Origin: Fusibacter paucivorans
GTDB taxonomy: Bacteria > Bacillota > Clostridia > Peptostreptococcales > Acidaminobacteraceae
DNA length: 64,000 nt
Assembly: GCF_018390735.1 (NCBI RefSeq)
Contig: NZ_JAHBCL010000013.1
Span: forward strand, 56,604-120,603
Direction: 5' to 3'
Position numbers and translations under genes: made by a program. The notes below the pieces were generated by a model, which saw nothing but the letters and a program-made list of their open reading frames with translations, was not told the origin of the DNA and did not search any database. Shown piece by piece: positions 1 to 8,865 of the stretch. Position 1 is the stretch's first letter, and each line of letters starts with the position of its first letter.

Positions 1-474
1 TGTGATACCGTTATTTTCACCGCCAAAAACACGTTCCCAAAATTCCTTTTGATCCTTATAGATTTTAAAGGTTATATCACTGTCAAAAGTCATTTCAAAA
101 TCATCTGTTAGCTTTTGATAAGCTTGGTTGACGATTTTTTCAATACGCGCATCTCTTTCTGTATCAATATATTCAAATTTCAGATTAGCAGCTATTGGAA
201 TGGCATCATCATCAGATTCCCCGATTTCTTGAGCAGGATCCAAAACATTTTCATCATTACCCTCAGCGGCTGTTGACGTCGCTGGGGATACTTCTATTGC
301 ATCGTCTTGTTCATCGATATTTTCTTTTATCGCGTTTTCAGATTTTAAATCAGTTGCTGTTTGATTACTGTTAATCTTTGAATCTGCTGTATTTGTTAGA
401 TCAGTATCTTTCGTACAGCCAATGACTAACGAGCAGATAAACAGTAACATTATTACTTTTTTATGGATGATCAT
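1..474 (-). CDS. lipoprotein, N-terminal part (cut by window edge)
   Basis: The frame is open from an ATG at 474 to the left edge, so 158 codons are visible and the C-terminus is missing. The product starts with a positively charged, hydrophobic leader (MIIHKKVIMLLFICSLVIGC) whose VIGC is a lipobox, so it is probably lipidated at Cys20 and held on the outer face of the membrane. A low-complexity Asp/Glu/Ser/Thr linker follows (about residues 21-90), then a folded part rich in aromatic and charged residues. An AGG sequence lies 6 bases before the ATG. I do not recognise the family; the globular part could belong to a surface peptidase, but no catalytic motif is visible. It lies downstream of holA in the same direction. 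Confidence 0.7.
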   Translation of the reverse strand, partial: MIIHKKVIMLLFICSLVIGCTKDTDLTNTADSKINSNQTATDLKSENAIKENIDEQDDAIEVSPATSTAAEGNDENVLDPAQEIGESDDDAIPIAANLKFEYIDTERDARIEKIVNQAYQKLTDDFEMTFDSDITFKIYKDQKEFWERVFGGENNGIT

Positions 475-557
475 CTAAACCTGCTTTCTAATAAATTTAA
501 TGGCTCCATTGTTATCATCTACCCACTTAATCTCTTTAATCGTGCCATTTAATTCTT

Positions 558-1583
558 TTAACGATGAAGTTCACTGTTCTTTTTCGCCATGTAGATTTCT
601 AGAATCCCCTTTTCGATAATCAATTGTGACCGAACACCGCTTGATTTTAAATCACGATCCATCTTTTCTAAAATTGACATGATCTTTGTCAAGGTCTCAT
701 TGCTGAATTGGCCTGCAAAATGAGATGCTTTTTTAGCAACGTAAGGATGAATGCCAAGCTTTGAAGCAATACTGGCACTGGAGTGCCCTGCGGCCATTAA
801 TTGCTTGCATTTATAGATATTGCGGAATTGTGAGCTCATCATAAAAAAGATTTTGATTTCCGCTTCGCCGTTTTCGACAAGGTGATTAAAAATAAAGAGC
901 ACTTCTTTCATCTTATTAGAACTGAGGGCATCCATCATCTTAAAAATGTTATTCTCAATTGGAATTTCCACATATTGATCAACCAGTTTTTGTGTAATAG
1001 GTTCTTTTAAATTGGATAGTGCATTAATATATTGCTCAACTTCATAAAGATTTCTCGACGATTCAGGATTAAGATAATTCACCATTTCAATAAAATAATT
1101 GAGTGTATGGGAATCGATGGCACCCTGGTGTTCTTTAAACTTTTTACCTGTCCATTTTTGAAACTCCTTTTGTGACAGTTTTTCGAAATTGACAACACAG
1201 CCGGCTTTATCAATGGTCTTGAAGAGTTTCTTGCGTTTGTCCACTTCTTTTTCAATAAACAAAAGGTAAACGCCATCTGGGATATCAGCTAATAAATCAA
1301 AAAGCTTTTTATCTACTTCCTGTTTGAAACACTGCGCATTTCGGATAATAATAAGCCTCGCATTATCAAAGAATGGCAGCGCTGAAATGAGTGCTGATAG
1401 TTCATCTACGTTTAAATTGCCTTCCATGATGGAAAGATTCATATCCTTATAAGTAGGATTCAAATAGTTTGTTTCAATATATTTAACAGAATTGTCAAGC
1501 AGATAGCGTTCAAAGCCATATAGTAAATTAAGTTTAGGCAATTGCTGTGTTGAAATGCGTTTATAATAACTAAAAAAGTCCAT
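558..1583 (-). CDS. holA: DNA polymerase III subunit delta
   Basis: This 341-residue protein has the length and layout of the delta subunit of the replicative clamp loader, the subunit that opens the beta clamp. The N-terminal third carries the family pattern of a hydrophobic strand plus 'LLYGFERYLLD', and 'ALPFFDNARLIIIRNAQ' matches the conserved strand after the first helical region; the C-terminal helical collar part follows ('LGIHPYVAKKA'). It has the degenerate AAA+ fold without a usable Walker A motif, as expected for delta. It is 45 bases downstream of comEC on the same strand; comEC-holA adjacency is common in Firmicutes. Confidence 0.93.
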   Translation of the reverse strand: MDFFSYYKRISTQQLPKLNLLYGFERYLLDNSVKYIETNYLNPTYKDMNLSIMEGNLNVDELSALISALPFFDNARLIIIRNAQCFKQEVDKKLFDLLADIPDGVYLLFIEKEVDKRKKLFKTIDKAGCVVNFEKLSQKEFQKWTGKKFKEHQGAIDSHTLNYFIEMVNYLNPESSRNLYEVEQYINALSNLKEPITQKLVDQYVEIPIENNIFKMMDALSSNKMKEVLFIFNHLVENGEAEIKIFFMMSSQFRNIYKCKQLMAAGHSSASIASKLGIHPYVAKKASHFAGQFSNETLTKIMSILEKMDRDLKSSGVRSQLIIEKGILEIYMAKKNSELHR

Positions 1584-1628
1584 ATAACTCCTTCATATAA
1601 ATAAGATATAAGAATTTAGAAGCCGCGT

Positions 1629-3752
1629 TTAATCATCAATGATGATATCGTCCTTGCTGCCTAAATAGGTTTGAATGTGTACTTGATCATCGTCAACAGT
1701 CAATTGTATATTGCCGTCATTAAAAGTAGTATAAAGCTTAGCACCAATGCGCTGATAGGCTTCGACGACTTTACTCGATGGCATATGATAACGTCGGTTC
1801 TGAGAGAATACTGCCACATCAACATGATGCTCATTGAAAAACGTTTCATCGTATCCAGTTGCAGAACCGTGATGCGGCACTTTGAGCAGATCAATATCAC
1901 TTGGCAGCATGAACTGATTCAGCGTATGACCAGAGAGATCACCTGTGAAAACGGCATTAAAATCGCGATGTGTTAACAGCATCAAAGTACTATTATTATT
2001 GGGGTCCGAATCTGAAAGCGCATAGTGATAGGTCAGCTTGAGATCCTTATAGACGATTTCACCGGATGGCGGCAAAAATCGACATGTTATCCCTTCTGAT
2101 TCTATCATATCTTTAACATCAGATAAACAAATGACTGCTTCGACATCCAATTTTTTTGAAATCATGGTTAAGCCGCCAATATGATCATCGTGCCGGTGAG
2201 AGATGACGAGATAGTCGATGTGATTAATATGATTTGCCAAAAGATAAGTATAAACATTGGCATATGCAGTTCCGCAGTCTACTAAGATATTTAGGCCATC
2301 ATACTGTATTAGCGATGAATCGCCATGTCCAACATCAATGGCGGTTATTTTTAAGGTATCATCAGCTCTATGATACCATTCCCCTGTCAGCGTCAATACG
2401 AGAACCATCTGAATTCCAATGTATAATACATGTCGTCTGTAAGGTCGACAATTCTTTAGCGCAATGGCAGCTGTAAAAAGAAAAAACAGTATCAATAAGC
2501 AGAAAATGTCACTGTTTTGAAGACCATAAAATGCGATGGTTTTAATGGGAAGATAACCTACTGCATATTCCATAATGCCAAGAAGTAGATTGAGTACTTT
2601 GCCGATAAGCATCATTAAAAAATTTTTTGGCAATGCTGCAAACATAAAAAAATAAGCCGTAAGTATCGGCATTAAAAAACCGTATACGGGAATCAACAAT
2701 GCATTGGCAATAAAACTAAATAGGTTAAATGTCTGAAAGACATATAGGGTGATGGGAATCAAATAAACCTGTACGGCGATATATTGCAGCAGATACTGCC
2801 CCACTTTATGCTTGATAAGTTTTTCTGTATAAATCGAAATATAGCGGTTAAACTTTGGCAGTATGTAGGCAACGCCGATATAGGCATAAAAGGAAAGTGC
2901 ATAGGCGGCTGTTAAAATGACACGCGGCATCGTCAACATAATGATCATATTGGTGACAATCATCATATTCAAACGATCGACGGGACGCTTAATAATACTG
3001 GCGGCTACAGTATAACCAGCCATTAACAACGCTCTAAGACTTGCAACGCCGCCGCCTATCAGCAAATAGAAAAGCAGCATGACCAACGCTGTCAACAACT
3101 TTCTGACGCGAATATCACCTATGCAAAAAAGACGGTTGAACATGATATAAAGCACGCCAAAATGCAGTCCCGAAATGGTAAACAGATGCAAAACGCCCAA
3201 TTCACGGTAGGTTTCGTATGTTGAAAGCGCCTCTGCTTCACCAAAGAATAACGCTGTTAGGATACTGCTTAAGTGAGGCAATTTTAGATTTTTTAATCCA
3301 AGATAAACGCGGTTCCGAAAACCTAAAATACCATGTGGTGCTATCTGATCCGGCATGTAATTTTCATATGTATAGCACCCTTCAATATGACTGGCAAATA
3401 AATAGCGATCGTAATCAAAGACATTTGGATTTTTTGTCGATGTCCACTGTGCTTCATTTGCATCAATCGAAATCGTCCCATGATTATCAGAATGCAGCAT
3501 TGATTCAAAATCAGTCTCTGGTATTTTGACAATCAGCCACTGAATGCCGTCGTCTGTTTTAAACCTTACGGTTTGCTTAGCATAATCATAACTGGTGATC
3601 CTGCCGTGAACTGCTTTTAATACCATATCTCTCTGAATATTTGATGGATAGGCCACACGACTTTCTACAATCATATGACTGTATTGATTTTGAAGTAAAA
3701 ACCATAGTAAAATCCACAATACATGATGCAATAGTACTAACTTACGCGACAT
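1629..3752 (-). CDS. comEC: ComEC/Rec2 DNA-uptake channel protein
   Basis: This 707-residue polytopic membrane protein moves transforming single-stranded DNA across the cytoplasmic membrane. In order it has an N-terminal membrane segment, a DUF4131/OB-fold-like part (about 45-125), the Competence transmembrane domain with the signature 'LFTISGLHFG' (near 190-200), and a C-terminal metallo-beta-lactamase domain with 'DVGHGDSS', the metal motif HRHDDH at 519-524, and 'VPHHGS'. An upstream in-frame ATG exists at 3764, but GGGAGG sits five bases before the ATG at 3752, so I choose the latter (MSRKLVLL). It precedes holA. The ComEA-like protein at 26989 could be its DNA-binding partner, although it is far away. 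Confidence 0.95.
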   Translation of the reverse strand: MSRKLVLLHHVLWILLWFLLQNQYSHMIVESRVAYPSNIQRDMVLKAVHGRITSYDYAKQTVRFKTDDGIQWLIVKIPETDFESMLHSDNHGTISIDANEAQWTSTKNPNVFDYDRYLFASHIEGCYTYENYMPDQIAPHGILGFRNRVYLGLKNLKLPHLSSILTALFFGEAEALSTYETYRELGVLHLFTISGLHFGVLYIMFNRLFCIGDIRVRKLLTALVMLLFYLLIGGGVASLRALLMAGYTVAASIIKRPVDRLNMMIVTNMIIMLTMPRVILTAAYALSFYAYIGVAYILPKFNRYISIYTEKLIKHKVGQYLLQYIAVQVYLIPITLYVFQTFNLFSFIANALLIPVYGFLMPILTAYFFMFAALPKNFLMMLIGKVLNLLLGIMEYAVGYLPIKTIAFYGLQNSDIFCLLILFFLFTAAIALKNCRPYRRHVLYIGIQMVLVLTLTGEWYHRADDTLKITAIDVGHGDSSLIQYDGLNILVDCGTAYANVYTYLLANHINHIDYLVISHRHDDHIGGLTMISKKLDVEAVICLSDVKDMIESEGITCRFLPPSGEIVYKDLKLTYHYALSDSDPNNNSTLMLLTHRDFNAVFTGDLSGHTLNQFMLPSDIDLLKVPHHGSATGYDETFFNEHHVDVAVFSQNRRYHMPSSKVVEAYQRIGAKLYTTFNDGNIQLTVDDDQVHIQTYLGSKDDIIIDD

Positions 3753-3818
3753 AAAACCTCCCATATATTACCATTATTGTAACATAAAATGGAAATATAT
3801 GGGAGGTTGAAATTATCA

Positions 3819-5246
3819 TTAATAAACTTCTGAAATTTTATCGCTGAAAACAATCTTATTCCCCTCGATGTAAGCAGCTATGGTCATATAATCAGGAGAA
3901 AGGACGATTTTTGACAATGTGCCCTCAAAATCCATTAACTTCATAGTACCGAGATGATCATATCGATAAACAGCATTGCCATATGCGATAATAAAGCCTT
4001 TTTCATATGGTAAATAATATTGCTGGACTGCCATTGACGTATCAAATGGCTGCAACCCCGTCAGTGTTGTGAGGTTTTGATCTTCAAGGTGATAGAACAA
4101 CGTATCTCCTTCAGGTGTAGACAACAGCATCAGATGATCTCTTACAATCACCGGCGAATTAATTTTAATATGTGTCCCTGCCATCGAGACGGCAGTCACC
4201 TTTTCTTTTGTAGAAGGATCATAAACTTCTATCGAATCGATAATAAACGTCATGTCATCGACGATACCGTTAATATATAGAACCGCATCAGAATCAGGAA
4301 TAGTCGTAATGCTAATATGGTATTGCTCATCATCTTCGGCAGTATCATACTGAATATTGCCATTGCTAAGGTCAACAATCCCAAACTGGCGACCAGCAAA
4401 ATCACCTGACATGGCCCCTTCATAAAAATAATATAGATAACCGTCATTTTCAGAAAAAGTTGGATTGATGCCCATAAAGCCGTCAACATAAGCCTTGGCA
4501 CTGTCAGCCCCGTAGACATAAATAAGTTTTTCATCATCTTCAAAGAGCACATACCCGCCAAGTGGTGAGATGACAATGTAATCTTGCAAGTGGTTTAATT
4601 GATCCAACGTTAGTGACCGTTGAATAATTTTCTTTTTATTCGTTATAAAATCATATGTGACGATGCGATTTGTCCCCGTCTCAAAATAAACGAGTTTTGT
4701 ACCGTTATCAGACACGATGGTATAAGGCTGATCATTCTCACTGACAGCCATTCGCTTGGATATTTGATAGACATTTCCCTCTGAATCAATTTTATAGAGA
4801 CCGCGCAGTGCATCATCGGCGATATAATACATGCTGTAGAGATCGTTATAATAAAGCAGTGTGACATTCTCAGGTGACTGATTCTGTATGGTCAGCTCAG
4901 TAGTTGTGATGGGTTCATCACCATCAACATCGCCTCTTAACGTTAAGTTTTGGAGATCGACTTCATAAAGTGCCTCCCCTTTTTTAGCGTGCGTACCCTT
5001 AAAAATAAACGTTTGATCATCGACAAACCGAAACTGTCCGTTAATGGTCTGAATATCATTAACATCAATGATAGCGCCGTCACGTTCTACTTCCTCAGGA
5101 ATGAAAGGCGTAATGACAACTTCCTGCGGTGTTACTTCAACGTTGGGCTTCAACTGCCAGTATGCAAAGACGAGTAGTAATAACACAGCAATAATTTTTG
5201 CTGGCTTATGCCATTTTGGCGTCTTTTTCTTAATGATGATTTTCAT
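3819..5246 (-). CDS. membrane-anchored extracellular propeller-like protein, unknown function
   Basis: I do not recognise the family. The 475-residue product begins with a basic stretch and one hydrophobic helix (about residues 14-29), then a long soluble part predicted to lie outside the cell. That part is built of repeated short beta-strand pairs with Asp/Gly turns ('LYEVDLQNL', 'LYKIDSEGNVYQIS', 'VYRYDHLGTMKLM'), the look of a beta-propeller such as the DUF5050 or TolB-like groups. An ATG at 5276 is in frame, but AGGAGAG lies 6 bases before the ATG at 5246, which I prefer; the start then overlaps the end of the methyltransferase gene by 17 bases, suggesting co-transcription. No enzymatic motif is visible. 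Confidence 0.75.
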   Translation of the reverse strand: MKIIIKKKTPKWHKPAKIIAVLLLLVFAYWQLKPNVEVTPQEVVITPFIPEEVERDGAIIDVNDIQTINGQFRFVDDQTFIFKGTHAKKGEALYEVDLQNLTLRGDVDGDEPITTTELTIQNQSPENVTLLYYNDLYSMYYIADDALRGLYKIDSEGNVYQISKRMAVSENDQPYTIVSDNGTKLVYFETGTNRIVTYDFITNKKKIIQRSLTLDQLNHLQDYIVISPLGGYVLFEDDEKLIYVYGADSAKAYVDGFMGINPTFSENDGYLYYFYEGAMSGDFAGRQFGIVDLSNGNIQYDTAEDDEQYHISITTIPDSDAVLYINGIVDDMTFIIDSIEVYDPSTKEKVTAVSMAGTHIKINSPVIVRDHLMLLSTPEGDTLFYHLEDQNLTTLTGLQPFDTSMAVQQYYLPYEKGFIIAYGNAVYRYDHLGTMKLMDFEGTLSKIVLSPDYMTIAAYIEGNKIVFSDKISEVY

Positions 5247-7140
5247 ATAATCTCTCCTGAATATAGGCAATTTCATCGTCTGACAATGTCAGCGCATCAA
5301 ATAATATTTGATCGACAGCCTGAATAATGCGATAAACTTGATTGCCCTTTGCGTCTTTTGCGGATGTTTTAAGCTGCTCGAGCTGCAATAACGATTGTGT
5401 ATCAAAACTGAATATCGGCATGGCTTTCAGCGGCGTGGCATAAAGTTCCAACATTGTTCCCTTACGCTTTCCCTGCAGATAGAGCCAAAACCGAATGACA
5501 CTTGAGTTTAAAACGAGCATAAGAATATCCAGCGGCATAATTGTATTAGTATGACTGTTATCAACATTATAAGCCAATTTGTTTTTAATGTAATAAACAT
5601 CAGCAGACGCATAAAAGTCACTTTCAACATAGGCGAATGCATTGGTATCTCTTCGCTGCGGCACAACGATTTTAGGTCCTTTAAAAAGGTCTTCATCTCT
5701 GGGCCACGTCAATTGATACCATGCACGGACACCATTTTTCACTTCGCGACGCTTCTCAAGCAAGGTGCGATACGGTTCAAAGTGCTCAATCAACTCTATA
5801 GGCATTGTCGCTTCTGTTGCCTGGTCATCCAAATAGTAAATAAAATAGTCCGCTGTGGATTCTGTGGTAAAATGCCTGATCTGACTGTTTTTAAAAAATG
5901 GGCGCAGCCATTTCCGCATTGCTTGCGTTGTTTCAGCAGCTTCTTCATGAGAGAGGACAAAAATACCGCTGCGCGATTTAGATCGGTCTGCACCGCTTAC
6001 AATCCCTTGTCGGACAACGTAGCGATCAGCAAGTTCGCAGACTTGGCAATTTCTTATTTTGGTCAAAATCGCATTCGCCACATCCGAAGCAATAAACTGA
6101 ATTTGCTCACGATCGTTAAAAGCCATGTCATATGGCAACTGTTTCGGACTCGTCTGTAGATCGCGATAGAGATCAATATGCGTCGGTTTTGCTTTGGCGA
6201 CTGCATAAAGACATGCGTGCAGCCGCCTGGATTGGAATACGGTTCTCTCATCAAAGTTTAGCATATTTTGCAGATAAAACCTAGTTTTAAGGAAATGCCT
6301 TAGTTTCTTGGCGCCATCCGCTGTAAAAAAGTAATTGGAAGTTAAATAGCAGAGTGTGCCGCCATCTTTTAAGCATTCATAGCCCCGATAGATAAAAAAA
6401 TAGAAATAATCCATTTTGCCTTCATAATAAAGTTGCCCAAACGTCGTTTCTTTAATGGGTTTAAAAAGCGCGAGGTGCCCTTTTTCGCCAATATATGGAG
6501 GATTGCCAATAATGAGGTCAAATGATGCCATGTCGTGTAAAAGGCTGTTGCCGACAATGAGATTAAGCCTTTCAGGGCATTCCAGTTTAAAAGACATCAA
6601 AAATAATTTCAGTAATTGATTGAAAGCGACAATCGCATCCTCATTGATATCAAATGCATAAACATTATTCGCAATATAATCGTAGATGAGCTGCACGCGT
6701 GAACACTGTTTTAATATAAAAGCAAGCCATTCTAAATAGGCCAGTATCAGCATACCTGAACCGCAACACGGATCTAAAATACTTTTTTTTAAAAGCCAAT
6801 CGGCAAGCATGCGGACTTCTTCTGTTGTGGTTTCCTCAATTGCTTTTATCTTACATTCAATATTGATTCCCTTTTTCTTCTGTTCTCCTTGAGCCGCCTC
6901 TGTTCTATGGGCAGAATACTGATCTGCGTAGACATCACTTTGGACATATTGACACCAAATGTGTTTAAAAGGTGCCATTAGATCCGGTCTATTTTGCTTA
7001 ATATGCGCAGACAACAGCAAGTAAACCATTTCCTGCTGTTGTTCAGCTGGCGTATAAACAGTACCAGCCTCACCTTTTGGGACAATGGCGGATTCATGCG
7101 CGTATTTTGCCTTTAGTGTTAGATAATTCTCAGAAAACAT
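5230..7140 (-). CDS. N6-adenine DNA methyltransferase (Eco57I/TaqI-like), apparently solitary
   Basis: This 636-residue enzyme should transfer a methyl group from S-adenosylmethionine to adenine N6. The region before motif I has 'GTVYTPAEQ', typical of gamma-class methylases. Motif I is DPCCGSG (123-129) and the catalytic motif IV is NPPY (213-216), with 'YFFTADGAKKLR' after it. The C-terminal 300 residues ('VRQGIVSGADRSKS', 'GPKIVVPQRRD', 'KNKLAYNVDNSHTNTI') resemble a TaqI-type target recognition domain. There is no PD-(D/E)xK nuclease segment at the N-terminus and no neighbouring restriction gene, so it is probably an orphan methylase rather than a type IIG enzyme. A BREX PglX would be about twice as long. 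Confidence 0.88.
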   Translation of the reverse strand: MFSENYLTLKAKYAHESAIVPKGEAGTVYTPAEQQQEMVYLLLSAHIKQNRPDLMAPFKHIWCQYVQSDVYADQYSAHRTEAAQGEQKKKGINIECKIKAIEETTTEEVRMLADWLLKKSILDPCCGSGMLILAYLEWLAFILKQCSRVQLIYDYIANNVYAFDINEDAIVAFNQLLKLFLMSFKLECPERLNLIVGNSLLHDMASFDLIIGNPPYIGEKGHLALFKPIKETTFGQLYYEGKMDYFYFFIYRGYECLKDGGTLCYLTSNYFFTADGAKKLRHFLKTRFYLQNMLNFDERTVFQSRRLHACLYAVAKAKPTHIDLYRDLQTSPKQLPYDMAFNDREQIQFIASDVANAILTKIRNCQVCELADRYVVRQGIVSGADRSKSRSGIFVLSHEEAAETTQAMRKWLRPFFKNSQIRHFTTESTADYFIYYLDDQATEATMPIELIEHFEPYRTLLEKRREVKNGVRAWYQLTWPRDEDLFKGPKIVVPQRRDTNAFAYVESDFYASADVYYIKNKLAYNVDNSHTNTIMPLDILMLVLNSSVIRFWLYLQGKRKGTMLELYATPLKAMPIFSFDTQSLLQLEQLKTSAKDAKGNQVYRIIQAVDQILFDALTLSDDEIAYIQERLYENHH

Positions 7141-7222
7141 GTAAAATGCCCTCCCAATTATGATTTGTATTGCAATACAATGCCACGCAAATGCCTTACT
7201 TAACTTTCAAATATTCTAAAAA

Positions 7223-7253
7223 AAAAATTTTAGTACAACGTACTAAAATTTTT
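7223..7253 (-). terminator. hairpin terminator overlapping a stop codon
   Basis: A 14-bp perfect inverted repeat (arm AAAAATTTTAGTAC, 3-base loop) ends in A- and T-runs. On the minus strand it follows the coding sequence of the 7243-7650 gene; that gene's TAG stop lies inside the stem. It may work in both directions. Confidence 0.6.
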
Positions 7254-7650
7254 GTCTTCTATATTTACCGTAGCCGATTTTCTCTACACCGTCAATGCTT
7301 AGAATAATATTATCAACCAATAGGTCAAAATCGGGGATGGTGATGTCGATACCTTTCTTTTTCAGATACTTCATGATTGTAATCAATCGGATGTGATAAG
7401 ACGAAGGATTTTTAAAATAAGGATGTTTCTCGATCAAGACTTTAACGGTATCTTGGTCGATATTAGCGAGTGCCTGTCTGTTCTCATCATTGATTTTTGA
7501 TGAAACCTCATCTAAATAACGCTGAAGCTCTTCTGTTGGGTTATCGTGCTTGTCTAATAAGTGTTTAATCTCATTTAGAACATCATTCATCTCCAACTTT
7601 TTACTGGGGGGAAGTTCCTGGGCGGGAAGTTCCGATGTCGCATTAAGCAT
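7243..7650 (-). CDS. hypothetical protein, helical, 135 aa
   Basis: I do not recognise this family. It is a soluble, charged protein of 135 residues: a Pro/Glu-rich N-terminal 20 residues, a helical middle ('NEIKHLLDKHDNP', 'YLDEVSSKI') that may form a short coiled coil, and a compact C-terminal part ending in the basic tail YRRQKF. The nearest purine-rich ribosome site (AAAGGAG) is 14 bases before the ATG, which is long; no better start is visible. It lies 100 bases upstream of the methyltransferase, separated by a hairpin terminator, so it is probably a separate transcript. No DNA-binding or catalytic motif is evident. Confidence 0.6.
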   Translation of the reverse strand: MLNATSELPAQELPPSKKLEMNDVLNEIKHLLDKHDNPTEELQRYLDEVSSKINDENRQALANIDQDTVKVLIEKHPYFKNPSSYHIRLITIMKYLKKKGIDITIPDFDLLVDNIILSIDGVEKIGYGKYRRQKF

Positions 7651-7743
7651 AGTCTCTTAACGACTCCTTTCTTAAGCAAAAGTACACTAAGTCAAATTAT
7701 ATAAAACATTTTACACTTATCAAAGCATAATTGTCAAATATTT

Positions 7744-8628
7744 CTACAATAATTCATCAATTGTTAAAATTTCAGATTTGACAAAAACAAACGTTTCATC
7801 TTCAAACGGTTTCAGCAACGATTGCAAAAATGCTCGATCCGCTTCATTGTTGCAAAGCACGTATAAAAATGAGCCTTCAAACTCAAGTTCTGCAAAAATG
7901 CGATCTGCCTGAATGACGCGAAGAATGGCTTCATCGTCTTCATCTGCTGTAATCGTTATGGTGTCTACTGATAAAAGATCATCAATCAACTGGTCGTGAG
8001 ATCCACTTAGCGCATAAGTTGCCTGATAGAGTAAATAAGTTTCATCAATACTGTTTTCTTCATAAATTTCCGACATAATGCTGGACATTTTGAAAATGAG
8101 CATGCTCTGTGTTGTTAAAAAGGCTTTTAGATCAACTGGGCCATAAGCGGTACAATGCTGATTGTATTGATCGAGAATATACTTTGTGATGATTGCTTTA
8201 TATGCTTGATCATAATAGAGCACATCTCCTACGAAAAACACCTTTTCAGACATTTCAATGATTCTCAAACTCATTAAGCCCGTATCCAGCGGCTGTGATC
8301 CATCCAACCGATACGTATCGCGTGTAAAGATATCTTTTAACAGAAAACCATTTTCGTCATAGGCAACTTCATAAACACTTCGATGAGAGCCGGCAATCGC
8401 GTCTGCATGTGAAGTCTTCCGCAATTTTGCGTATTGATCGGCTAATGTCATTTGCGCATTTGACGGCATATAACTAAAGATAAACCATTCATTGAATCCG
8501 GCGATATCACTGCCATCTTCATTGGTTATATATTGAGCCTTCGCCTCATCTACAAAAGCACTGTTGTGCGCCTGCATGGCGAAATCATATAAGGCTTCAT
8601 AGGTTATTTCGATTTCTTTTAATTGCAT
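7744..8628 (-). CDS. hypothetical soluble protein, 294 aa
   Basis: This 294-residue protein has no signal peptide or membrane helix and is strongly acidic. The segment 'FNEWFIFSYMPSN' (about 46-58) resembles a motif in SEC-C-type uncharacterised cytoplasmic proteins, but the Cys-rich SEC-C zinc tail itself is absent, so I do not assign it. The rest is alternating helices and strands with no catalytic signature. It starts divergently from the glycan cassette at 8866 and is the first minus-strand gene of the left block. Confidence 0.6.
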   Translation of the reverse strand: MQLKEIEITYEALYDFAMQAHNSAFVDEAKAQYITNEDGSDIAGFNEWFIFSYMPSNAQMTLADQYAKLRKTSHADAIAGSHRSVYEVAYDENGFLLKDIFTRDTYRLDGSQPLDTGLMSLRIIEMSEKVFFVGDVLYYDQAYKAIITKYILDQYNQHCTAYGPVDLKAFLTTQSMLIFKMSSIMSEIYEENSIDETYLLYQATYALSGSHDQLIDDLLSVDTITITADEDDEAILRVIQADRIFAELEFEGSFLYVLCNNEADRAFLQSLLKPFEDETFVFVKSEILTIDELL

Positions 8629-8865
8629 AGCATTCCTTTCTGAGAATATTTAATATGCTTATTTTCATCATACCATCTTATGTCTTGAAAGTCACCTCTT
8701 CATTCGATCATCTTAAATGCTCATTTGCTTTAAAGCGCTGTATCGCAATAAACACAGTAGACAACCCTTCTGACATACGATATCATAATGATAGCTTAAA
8801 ATTTCTTAATGATCCGATTGATAAATCATTAGCTGTATACGATCGACTACAGGAGTCATACAACT

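Noticed and set aside
478..550. Open minus-strand frame encoding a plausible C-terminal tail between holA and the lipoprotein gene
   Set aside because: It has no start codon after the preceding TGA and no ribosome site; at most a relic.
5551..6159. 202-codon frame antisense to the methyltransferase
   Set aside because: Shadow of a well-supported gene; no ribosome site or family motif.
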